Positions 1 to 9,377 of a stretch of 64,000 nucleotides of DNA are shown here, piece after piece; the stretch's first letter is position 1; each line of letters opens with the position of its first letter. The stretch lies in contig JARHVA010000001.1 in NCBI GenBank assembly GCA_037957365.1, forward strand, positions 16,211,001-16,275,000, written 5' to 3'. Origin of the DNA: Torreya grandis. Its lineage: Eukaryota; Streptophyta; Pinopsida; Cupressales; Taxaceae. The notes below the pieces were generated by a model. It saw only the letters and a list, made by a program, of their open reading frames with translations. It did not search any database and was not told where the DNA came from. A program made the position numbers and the translations under genes.

Positions 1-205
1 GCGATCTTATACTTGTGAGGGTCGAAATGTGATGTGGATAATTTTGCTAACCATTCATGAGGTAGCGTACATGCAATTGAAACAACTAAGGCAAAGTTGT
101 CTCAAAAATGGTCAGGGTCGAGGGAGATAGGCATGATTTCTAAGGTCATTGGTCGAGTTGGGTCAAGATAGATAGTTGGTCGAATGAATGGGCAGACGAA
201 GGAAT

Positions 206-895
206 GTGGTCGAGCTAACCTCAAAAGACATTGTGTTATCTGAGTGCTACCTACATAACCCCTGTTGAAGGGCCCTAGGCCAATGTAGTTCTCCCTAAAA
301 GGGAGAAAGGGTCAAAGTTATGGATTGCTTTGGTCAAGGTCAAGTCATTATCAAAAGGTAGAATGGTTTGTTCATCAGGTAGATGAACAAATGAGGGTGG
401 TCGAGCTAACCTCAGAGGACATCATGTCAACTGAGTGCTACCTACATAGCCCTAGTCTTAGGGCCTCAAACCAATGTAGTTCAAACTGGTTAACAAGTTG
501 GTTGATGATTGGTTTGGACTAGGTTAAGTCATGGTCAAAGGAGGATAATGGTTTGTCCATCAAGTAGATTAATAAATGAGGGTGGTCAAGCTAACCTCAG
601 AGGATGTCATGTTATTTGAGTGTTGCCTACATAGCCCTAGTCTTAGGGCCTCAGACCAATGTAGTTCAAAATAAGAGGTAAAATGGTTGATGATTGTTTT
701 GGACATGTTGAGGTCATGATCAAAGGGTAGAATGGTTTGTCCATCAGGTAGATGAACAAACAAGGGTGGTTGAGCTAACCTCAGAGGATGTCGTGTCATC
801 TAAGTGCTACCTACATAGCCCCTATGTGTAAGGGACTCAGACCAATGTAGTTCAGATTAAGAGTCAAAATGGTTGATGAGTTGGTTTGGTCATGT
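206..895 (-). repeat. Four-copy tandem repeat (period 184-191 bp) in the E1 3' region
   Basis: The anchor GCTAACCTCA recurs at 214, 405, 590 and 774, giving spacings of 191, 185 and 184 bases. The last unit is cut short near 895, and 100-205 looks like a decayed earlier unit. Each unit contains CTACAT, a GC-rich hairpin (CCCTA/TAGGG in two copies), then ATGTAG. These arms also recur in E3 and E4. Tandem repeats in the 3' untranslated region are known for Tat/Ogre-type elements and are thought to seed satellites. Confidence 0.9.
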
Positions 896-2440
896 TATAA
901 ATGATGAGGGTAAGAAGATGCTACAGCCTTTTCGATATTGTGTGATGGTGTACTCCGTAACATTGGTTGAGGGGTCTTTCATCCCTAGCAATTTTTCGAT
1001 ATTAGTAATGGATATATATGCTAAAAATGAAATGAGGTTTATTTATGCTTCAGCAAGTAATGGTTTATGCTTAACATAAATTATGTGGTCGATAGTTTCC
1101 ATGTGTATTGGTGTCCATAGAAACTATGTGAAATGGACTATGGCATGTGACAAGTCTGAAAATGTTTGGTTTGATTTGGTTTGGTTGGCAAATGATTTGG
1201 TTGGATCATTTGTGACCAAGATGTGTAAGAAGTGAAAGGCACATTGCTCTTTCATTGACAAGGATCATAATGATAGCATAGGTAGGGGGTTTTAGAAACA
1301 AAAGCCCTGTTCATGCATTACGTCATTGACCAGTGGTTGTGTTAGAGAAGTAATCGAATCATTTTGACATTAAAATGAGCTCAAAATCCCTTGAGTAGGT
1401 GATGTGATAGGTGAGGATAGGGTAACCCTTTTTGAGTAGGGAGAACTGTGCCCCTTTTTATAGGAGACCCTGAGATGACTACAAGCCAAGTCCATGACCC
1501 TTTTTTTAGGAGCAGACTGATCAATGTGGCAAGTCTACATAGAGATGTCATTTTGCTTTGTGGTCATTTTTGAAGCTGATCGATGTGGGAAGCTTCTAAA
1601 AAAGTGCAAGATTTTAAGCATAGCCATCCTTTGAGGGAGTGGTCTATATTTTTGCTTTATATATATAAGGGCTTTGAATAGCTGTCCTTTGAGGGAGCAG
1701 TCTATTAGCTACATCAATGATAGTACAGCTGTCCTTTGAGGGAGCAGTCTGTCTTTTTGATTTTGTGACCTTGGATATTTTAACATCTTGATTTATTTTT
1801 GACAGAATTTGAGTCATGGACAAGACCATAAAATTTCAAGGGCTCCCTTTTATTAGGACAAATCATCCATACTTTATAAAAGGGTTATATAGGATTTGTT
1901 TAGGAGAATAGGGTTGAAAGGAATGAGGATTAAGAGGACGGGGTTGCTCAAGGGATGAACTCAAGTTAAATGTCAAGTGAATGAGTACTTGACTAACAGT
2001 AGAATGGTCACAGATGCAAGCTATTAAGAGGCTCAGGTTCTGGCCATCCATTGAGAGAGGACAGACGATAAGTCCCTGACCCATACTTGTGTGTTATGAT
2101 GAAAGGTCCGAGCCAATTAGGAGCAAATTTGCCTCATTTACTTCACTCCATATTGGTCACATGCTGATTTATGTTTGATTAAGAAGTTGGTCAATGCTTG
2201 GTGGAGGTCATGATAGGTGCTTGGTTGGTTGATGTCTGGTCGATGCTTGGTCAATGTTTGGTCGAGGTTATGATAGTCGGTATAAAGTCGAACTCCCCCC
2301 AGTCATTTTGTGGTAGGAAGAATGTCTAACACCCAGTGCAAATGATTAATGGGTTAGATAAATGAGATGGAGAGAAGACAAGAAGGAGAGACCTAGGTAC
2401 CCTACCTGGTTGATAGGTCAGGGATTCCAAGCGAATAGCG
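896..2440. other. Non-coding 3' region of E1
   Basis: No credible reading frame. It contains short internal repeats at 1622-1752, a cluster of GGTCGATGCTTGGTCAATG-like words at about 2180-2270, and a purine tract on the minus strand at about 2291-2306. That tract resembles a polypurine tract but is not followed by a recognisable LTR start. Confidence 0.5.
1622..1752. repeat. Three copies of a ~24-bp motif
   Basis: The words AGCTGTCCTTTGAGGGAGCA followed by GTCT (first copy AGCCATCC...GTGGTCT) occur at 1622-1645, about 1680-1702 and about 1728-1750. Spacing is irregular (about 58 and 48 bases), so this is an interspersed short repeat rather than a strict tandem array. Confidence 0.8.
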
Positions 2441-2441
2441 T

Positions 2442-2780
2442 TTAGGTAGTGAAAAAGCTAGGAGGGATGGAAACCACCGACTCTGTAGGTGAAGAGGGAG
2501 GAATAGGTGAGCTTGGAGGAGATTGGTCGATGGCGAGTTTGAGGCAAAAGTTTGCAGAGGCTTCAGTGGGTTCCTGGAAACCCAAACCATATCATTTCTT
2601 GGAATTGTTGTCATTGAGTGGTTCGATGGGTTGATGGGAGCCTTGCTCGTAGCGCCCAAAGCCAAAACCCTTCCATGCACACTTGTAAAGGTAGGTGTGA
2701 GCAAAGGTGAGGTTTCCATGAAATGAGAAGTCGGATGTGAATGGTTGAGGTGAGGAGAGAGGGTTCTCATCAGTGGAGGC
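2442..2780 (-). pseudogene. E1 polyprotein, G-patch-like segment after the protease
   Basis: One minus-strand frame gives a coherent stretch with GFGFGRYEQGSHQPIEPL, then one TGA stop, then YGLGFQEP. This matches the glycine-rich G-patch-like motif that many plant Ty3 polyproteins carry between protease and reverse transcriptase (G-x-GLGKxxQG...GLGF). The frame ends at a TAA near 2442 after a Ser/Pro-rich tail. In a complete element the reverse transcriptase would start within a few hundred bases, but nothing like it follows. The segment links this stretch to the protease upstream and shows that the coding part of E1 stops here. Only a search with G-patch profiles could confirm the motif. Confidence 0.55.
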
Positions 2781-3220
2781 TCGATCTAGCCCCCCATAGA
2801 TGAGATTGGTTTAGAGGTGAGGAGGACCATAAAGAACGACCATTTCAATCTGATGGTCATAACTTGGATTGTGGTGAAGTTGTCCATACTCTTGTGGAGT
2901 TTGGAACATGTCTAAGGTAAGCAAGTGATATTACCCAAGTGAAATTCGTTAGAAGATATCTTTCATGGGGTCTTTGGTTATCGCTTGAAGAGGTGGTGTG
3001 AGGGCAACCACCATTTACGAACTGGTTGAAGCTTCCATGGATGGAGGTGGCGTCTAGGTTGATTTCTTGAGAGGAATGAGAATGTCATTTGGTCGATAGG
3101 TTATGTTACAAGTTTTGAAAGGTGATGGGTCGGTAGGAATGGTGTGGACTTGCCCGTCGTGTTCAAATTTTACACAACAGTGTAGTGTAGAGGGATACAA
3201 GCCATAGCACAAATCTAGGG

Positions 3221-3703
3221 TTATCCTAGTAGCATGTTATATTGGAACTCTCCTTTGATGATGTACAAGAGCTCTGAGATAGTACACGAGCCAACGTGAA
3301 TATGGAAGATGACGGTGCCAATGGTTGTGGCAGTGGCGTCATTGAAGGATCGAAGGATTGCGTTGGTTTTTGATACATAATTCTTAGGGAGGGCCAATTG
3401 ATCAAAGGCATGAGTAGAGATGATGTTAATGCTGGTGCCTCTATTAATCATAACTCATTTAATGCAAGTTTGATCAACATAGGCTGTGATGAAGAGAGCA
3501 GCGTCCTGATCTTTTGAGTTAGAGGTAGGAATCTCAAAATTGCTGAAAGTGATAGAGGCAACGGGAGATAACGAGTGGACCAAGGCAGCTAGTGGTTGGG
3601 GGTCCTCAAGTTGGACCTCCACTACTTGTAAGGCTCTGATTAGAGCTTGATGATACTGGGGTGAACTTTGGATGAGGTCATACAAGGTCATCTTTACGGG
3701 CAT
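3221..3703 (-). pseudogene. E1 retropepsin-like aspartic protease
   Basis: The minus-strand frame begins with a block typical of plant Ty3 polyproteins (VKMTLYDLIQSSPQYHQAL), followed after one stop by the retropepsin fold: MINRGTSINIIS, a middle FNDATATTIGTV segment and the end motif YNMLLG. In the family the first motif is D-[TSGN]-G. Here it is N-R-G, the catalytic aspartate being replaced by asparagine (codon at 3443-3445), so the enzyme is inactive as read. The YNMLLG motif normally continues into RPWIH, but a stop follows directly here. The protease would have cut Gag and Pol in virus-like particles in the cytoplasm. It follows the gag linker in register and precedes the G-patch segment. 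Confidence 0.85.
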
Positions 3704-5355
3704 TTGGTGAAGCTATTTTAACATAGAGTCATGGATTGCCCCTAAAGAAGAGGGTTGGGATGCACCCAGGATAGAGATTTTGGGTTTTGGCAGTTGAGGT
3801 GGCTTGGCAAAGGGCTAGGTCCAAGGAATGGTGGCCTTTTCTTTTGCCTTATCCTTTTGTGACCTAGTGGTTATGTGGATGGCATTAATTTTGAAGAGAG
3901 GGGGTGAAGGAGATGAAGGGGTCATAGTCTGTTGATGAGATGTCAATGTCAATGAAGAGGTTTGAGAAATATGAGAAGGTGTCAGAGGTCTATCGTCAGT
4001 GTCCTCAAGGAGAAGGGTGTCTTTCTCCATGTATCAATGAATGACAACTTTGAGAGCACAGAAATTCTTTGTATCATGTCCTGGTGTATGATGATATAGG
4101 CAAATCTTAGTATCATCGAACCAAGAAGGTTTTGACCCGAGTGGTTGGAGTGGCTTGATAGGCGGAAGGGTTATGCTAGAGGTCTACAAAATTTGGCACA
4201 ATATCAAAGTGTATGAACCCACTAGAGGGTCCATGCTTGTTGATGTGTGAGATGTTGGTGACTTTTGCTTGGGAGGTGTTGAAGGAGGCTTCCATACCAC
4301 CTTTTGGGTTGATGGTGTGGCCACATGTGAAGACAACACTTTCTTTGTGAGAGGTGCCAAAATTTTTAGAGAGGGTAGGATTGTGGTAGGCAAAGGAAGC
4401 AGTGGAGACAACTTGTTTTGGTTAGAGGTTGGAGTGGGAAGCACTCCTATTATGGTCAAAGGATGAGGGCCCAAAATGGAGGGCAATGGTGATGGTGGAG
4501 GAGGAGTTCACCGCCATGGTTTAGCAGTCTTCTTTATTTTGGTTAAAGGACTACTATTAGGCGAGGCTTGGTCTAAGTCTACCTTCACTTGTGGGTGAGT
4601 AAGGTTAGGGACGGGGTGAACGCCGAATGACTTGATTGGTTTTGATGTGGTAGATGAGGGTTTTGGTTCTGATGTGGATGGTTGTGATTTTGAAGGTTAA
4701 GAGGTAGAATTCTGGTCTTTATTGGAAGATTTTGGAGATTTTGTCAAGGGAGGGTTGACGGCATGAGATGAGATGGAATGGGCAAGCTGAAGAGCTTTGA
4801 GTCGCTCCCATGATGCTTGATGCTCCACTTTCCTTGAAGGGAGAAGTCCTAGTTTCTCCACTAATCAGAAAAATGGTTGGGAAGATGTCGGATGAGGCTT
4901 GGGTCCTTCAGAAGATGTGGATGGTTGTGGGGCTAAAAGTGAGGTTGGTATAGCAATCTCAGGCCCAAGACATGATGAAGTCATAACAGGTTCATCTTTG
5001 GTTGAAGAAGGCAGAGAGACAGGTTCTTCTCTGGGTGGAGAAGGAACCAAAGAATGTGGCTTCTCAAGAGGGTAGAAGGTAGGGATGATTTCTCCCTCCA
5101 CTTGTGGTTAAGGAGTAGGAAGGGTAGGGTCCTCCATTGGTAGCAAGAAGGAGGACGGTGGAGCTAGTGGTGCTGGTATGGTCGAGGTGTCCTCCAATAT
5201 AAGGAAAGTCGATGGAGAACTAACAGGAGAAGGTTCATCCATGTGTGATGGATTGATGGGTTGACTAACCTCTTGAGACTGTGAGAGAGGTTGGTCAGGG
5301 ATGAGAGATGAGACCATATTGATTGTGCGTATGTTGTGCTCTTGAGTGTCATCAG
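3704..5355 (-). pseudogene. E1 Pro/Ser-rich linker with a second zinc-knuckle-like module
   Basis: This continues the gag frame toward the protease, with a few stops and probably one frame change near 5340. Most of it is low-complexity Pro/Ser/Thr sequence, such as PAPLAPPSSFLLPMEDP. Near 4030-4125 there is KICLYHHTPGHDTKNF, similar in form to the C-x2-H-x4-GH-x4-C knuckles of plant Ty3 gag, followed by an acidic KDTLLLED. The main knuckle lies at 5470-5568, so this element appears to carry two such modules. Linkers of this kind have no known catalytic job, and tethering or nucleic-acid binding would be a guess. Confidence 0.6.
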
Positions 5356-7005
5356 TCATGGTCTATACATTGTTTTGGCTGGGCGGGTGGTTAGGAAAGG
5401 GTTGTTTGAAGATGTCTTGCTTTGATTGGGTGGCACGTTTGGATTGTCCAAGATGAGGTCACCCTTATCTAGCATGTCTTGAATGATGTTTTTGAGAGTC
5501 TTGCAGTTGCCCATGTCATGGCCTTTAACACGATGATAATTGTAGAAGTCATTCTCCCTATACCACATAGGGATGGCACATGAGGGATCAAACTGAGGAG
5601 GCAGTCAAATTTGGGGGAGATTGAGAACCCCCTATTTGACAAGTTTGTCCAACACAAATGCGTATGACTATCCTAATGGAGTATACTAATGCTGCACATA
5701 TCTTTGCTGGAATTGTCATGTGATACTTTAGGATGTGGATGGTCTAGGCTGGTTGGTTGTCATCGAAGAGGAAGGTCTAACGACTATAGCATTTGCTGAT
5801 GCTTTATATTTGGGATTAGAAGAAGAGGGTTTAGAGGAAGATTCATTGGTCTTGGTGTTGGGGTTTTTACTCTGCAACTTGACTTTGTTTTCCTTGCTGA
5901 CATGTAGTTCAAGCTTTTAGGCCATTGTGAAAGCTTCATCAAAGATGCGGAATGTCTGAACCTGCAAGGTAGAGGAAATATGTTTGGCATATACCTAAGA
6001 GAAGAGTTTGATGAGCTCAGGTTGGAGTAAAGAAAAGGAGAGCTGGTTGATTAGACCTCTCCAGCGAGCAACAAAATTGGCTATGGATTCCTCATCAAAC
6101 TACTGAATAGAATACAAGTCTGTGATAGAGACTTTTTTGGTGATATTGATTAAAAGGTGGTCGAGGAAGAGTTGGGCTAGCTAGGTGAATGTGAAAATAG
6201 AGTGACTGGTGAGAGAGCTGTACCAATCGAGAGTAGCACTAGAAAGCGACATAGGGAATGTGCGTAGAAGTAATGCATCATCATGGGCTATGAGATAACA
6301 AGCATGTCTGAATGCTCGTAGGTGCTGTTGCGGGTCTTCCTTACTCTAGAAACGAGAAAATTTAAGAAGTTCCCACTGACTGGGATACGGTCGAATCGAG
6401 ACTGAGGGATGAATGGGTTCATTGCAAATTTGGTCGTATGAAAGGACATTGTGTGAACCAAAAATAGAGGTCTCGAGATTAGACATTTTGTCCATCAACA
6501 TTTTGATTATATCAGCTGATAGATTGGCGGGTGGGGTGCCTCCTAGGTTGTAAGGTGCTTGAAAGGTGCTATAAGGGGCATATGATGTAGTCAGTTGCAC
6601 TTGTATGGGAGTAACATATTGATAACTAGTCGTTGGGAAAGAAGTGGAGGCCAAGGGTGGTTGGGTTGTGAAGGTAGAAGGCATGACTAGGCTCGATGTT
6701 ACCATAGGTGGTTGAATAGTGACAACATTAGCCAATGGATGAGTAGCCACCCTGGTGTTGATGGGGGTGAGAGTAGGCAGGATGGAGACAACTAGATTTT
6801 GGAAAGGGGTAGAGGTTGGTTGAATAGTCTGCGGTTGATGGGGGGCCAAAACCCCAGTGGAAGTGGGCTCAGAGATGGAAGGAGAAGCCACATTTAGAAG
6901 ATTAGTCATGGGTTGGTTATTAGTCAAGGCGACAACCTGGGTGTCTATGGGTTGAACCATAGATGCTGTTGATATGGCTGTTGTCTCGACTAAAGAGGTT
7001 GGCAT
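5356..7005 (-). pseudogene. E1 Gag (capsid and zinc-knuckle-like)
   Basis: The predicted start at 7005 opens a 219-residue Pro/Thr/Gln-rich N-terminal part. After a TAG the same frame runs into a Ty3-type Gag capsid domain (PF03732-like): SKEDPQQHLRAFRHAC, LLRTFPMSLSSATLDWYSSL, then about 150 residues to FRIFDEAFTMA. The C-terminal part has WYRENDFYNYHRVKGHDMGN and CKTLKNIIQDMLDKGDLIL, the zinc-knuckle-like region, with Tyr where the first Cys is usual. Gag packages the element RNA into particles. Internal stops are mostly TAG or TAA where Gln would be expected, so this is a lightly damaged copy. Its leader and LTR lie directly upstream. Confidence 0.85.
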
Positions 7006-8074
7006 CCCATAAATCAGGTTGCCTAAGGAGTCTCACATTCAGCTTCGCATGAGATAATGTTGAAGGGCTTTGACATTGAGGTCCAAGAATATTTTGAAGT
7101 CTTGGTCCCCTTCAGGGACAATGGGAGACTAAGTCAGGGTTAGTTGGGTAGGAGTTCATTTGGTCTCTGAATGAAACTCCATTAAGGGACTGGTTATGGA
7201 AGGCAAAGGCAAAAGCAGTTGTTGCCTCGCATGGTCAACAAGAGTCTTGGTTTGACTGTGTGTCAAAACCATTCAAGGCAAGATAAAACATCCTCACTAG
7301 CTCAAATAACCAGATAAGAACAGAAAAGAAGATGAAGACAAGTAGACCCTAAATGTTAAATTCCTAGGAATAAATTTTTAGGATCGTGTTGGCTTATGCC
7401 TTAGAATGTGTTTAGGAAGGTTGGCTTTTAGAACAGGTCCAAGAAGAGGTAGTCTAAAGTTGGTTTCAGGTTAGTTTTAGTGCTCAAGAGTCTATGTTAG
7501 ATTCTGTATGTGGCCTGGTGCTAAGGAGCAAGCTCCCCTCACTTCACCAGCCCAATGATAAGGTGGTTTTGCTTAGCCAGTATATACTTCCCCTAGAGTT
7601 TATCCTCTACTAGAGAATAGAGTGGGCTTTCCCCTTGGTAGTGAAGTCCAAGTGGGATTGCCGAGATGGGTAAGGTATCTGCTAGGTGATGAAATCCTAG
7701 TCAGACCTTGTCTCAGGTGAGTTTAGATGTTTAATTTTGTGCAAGTGATTTGGTTGTGTAACATAAGTGGTCTATGCTTTATTCATGATGTGGTTTTTAA
7801 TTACTAAATGTGAGAGCTAAGTATGCATTCAGGAAGAAATGAAATGCAATGTATTTTAAGCCCAAATAGAAATGTGAGTTCATATGTAGACAAGTGAGAA
7901 AAGGTTGAAGAGTATGACCTTGACTAGTCTAAGATGCAAGAAAAGAAAGAACAAGAATGATTCTTTTTAATTTTGCTAATAGTGTCTTTTGGAAGAGATA
8001 GAAGAAGAAGATGCAAGGAGAAACCTAATGCACCTATATGAAAAGCAAGAAAAGAACCCAAGGAAGACCCTAGT
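7006..8074 (-). other. E1 leader between primer site and gag
   Basis: About 1.07 kb with no convincing gene. The part at about 7500-7770 shares words with the E2 leader at 16150-16400, for example CCCTTGGT..TGAAGTCCAAG and GTGATTTGG.GTGT, at similar spacing. The two elements therefore share ancestry here. Long leaders are usual in large plant Ty3 elements. Confidence 0.6.
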
Positions 8075-8092
8075 GTCCCACCAGGCGTGCCA
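8075..8092 (-). other. E1 primer binding site
   Basis: On the minus strand it reads TGGCACGCCTGGTGGGAC, three bases after the LTR end. It differs at three of 18 positions from the E3 site at 32574-32591. It has the TGG start and T-arm-like body of a site complementary to a tRNA 3' end. I do not assign the tRNA. Confidence 0.75.
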
Positions 8093-8095
8093 GAA

Positions 8096-9377
8096 TGTTT
8101 CCAAACAAGTTTTCGCTTTTCACATTCAAAAAGGAAATGAGAAACTAAGATAAAATGGTCAAGGGTTTGTATATACCTGGATGAAGTCATGTGCACCAGA
8201 TTCAGACGGCTGAAGGAACTCCTCTTTGGTTGTGGAGGATGACACTTGTATAAGAAAAAGACTCAAACACAGAGGTTGTTAGATGGCTAGAAAGTGGACT
8301 GCCAAGCAAAAGCTTGGTCCTAAAAGTGCAAAGACTTCTTGGAGGATGACAGTCCATTGATTGTTAAAAAGCAGAATATAGCTAGAAACAAAAATGAGAA
8401 AGATTGAATAAAATAAATGAAAGCAAATGCATACTTTTATGTAGTAATCTAACTTCCACAGTCGCTAATGTCAGTGGTTCTACCAGCGTCGGTAGATAAA
8501 GTTGCCGACATTGGTTAGTCTACCGACGTCGGTAGTGGCAATGGTCGAGGTCGGTCGGGGCAATGGCCTAGGACAAGTTCTAGATGGGTTTACAATCTAT
8601 AGAATGGTCTGAATAGGGGACCAAAGAGAGGACAGGGTGACAGAGAGATAGGGGTTAGAGAAGGCCTTTCAACCTCTCAGGGAAGAGCAAGTTGGGTCTA
8701 GGCAATGGGCTAAATGATAGATGAATTCAAAATAAAAACTAAAATGGAAAACAAAGAAATACTTATCTCCTGCTTGCTGAAGGAGGAGTGAAGAAGCCCT
8801 ACTGTTGATGATGCTGATGGACCTACAATGCTTTTAACCCACAGTCTAGAGCTATTTCTATAGAGTCCCTGTAGCTTTTGATGTTTGTTGTGTGAGAGGG
8901 AGAGAGAGAGAGGTCGTATGCCAAGTGCAAAAGGATTCACATTCATGCGGGGTAGCAACGGATGCAGAAAACTAGTTTTAAAGGTAACTGATGTCGGCAG
9001 AGCCGCCGATGTTAGCCGCATACTGACTGATGTTAGCAGCTAAAGAATGGGGACAGAGGCTAATTTTAGTCTTTTTCCCATTCTTACAAGCTGCCAGGGT
9101 CAAATGTCATGGGAAAATGGTTGAGAGGGGCTTAAATGAGCGCGAGAGGAAGGGTTAAGATGGGATTTAGGTCATTAAGGCTTGGCATGGGGTGAGGGGA
9201 TCCAAGGAGAGGAATTCAAGGTGGCATGAGGTGGCATGGGTGAAGTGGCAAGGGGGGCTATTAAATTAAAATATTTGATTATTTTAAATTAATAATTGGA
9301 GTGGGCTAAGACTTGTGTTAGGAGGTGGACCAAGGGGGGAGGACGACCAAGGAGTAGACACAATTTCGGTGTCTACA
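8096..9377 (-). repeat. E1 5' LTR
   Basis: On the minus strand it opens with TGTAGACACC, a common Ty3 LTR start that E3 shares, and ends in CA three bases before the primer site, giving 1282 bp. Its first bases form an 8-bp inverted repeat (GTAGACAC/GTGTCTAC). It also holds GTCGG-rich palindromes near 8485-8560 and related words at 8990-9040. The partner LTR is outside the window, so the length rests on the start and primer site only. Confidence 0.75.
8483..8560. repeat. Cluster of CCGAC/GTCGG palindromic words in the E1 LTR
   Basis: Contains the perfect 16-base palindrome CTACCGACGTCGGTAG near 8519-8536, the near copy CTACCAGCGTCGGTAG upstream, and GCCGACATTGG and GGTCGAGGTCGGTCGG around them. 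Related words (GATGTCGGCAG, GCCGCCGATGTTAGC) recur at 8990-9040. Such CpG-rich words are unusual in this AT-rich window. Confidence 0.8.

Larger units (their letters stand above)
1..9377 (-). mobile_element. E1: partial Ty3/gypsy LTR retrotransposon (gag-protease type)
   Basis: Reading on the minus strand from 9377 down: 5' LTR, primer binding site, leader of about 1 kb, gag with a capsid-like domain and zinc-knuckle-like motif, proline-rich linker, aspartic protease, G-patch-like segment, then about 2.4 kb of repeat-rich non-coding sequence. The 3' LTR is not seen and should lie beyond the window start. No reverse transcriptase, RNase H or integrase can be found after the protease, where they would be expected. 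The copy is therefore internally deleted or belongs to a non-autonomous gag-protease family. Gag keeps long open stretches with few stops, so E1 looks younger than E2 or E3. Confidence 0.85.

Noticed and set aside
2291..2306. Purine tract as the E1 3' LTR border
   Set aside because: No TG-start LTR sequence follows, and the 3' module repeats lie further downstream, so the true border should be beyond the window.
2449..2726. Plus-strand frames of 61 and 67 residues
   Set aside because: Opposite-strand shadows of the E1 G-patch-like segment.
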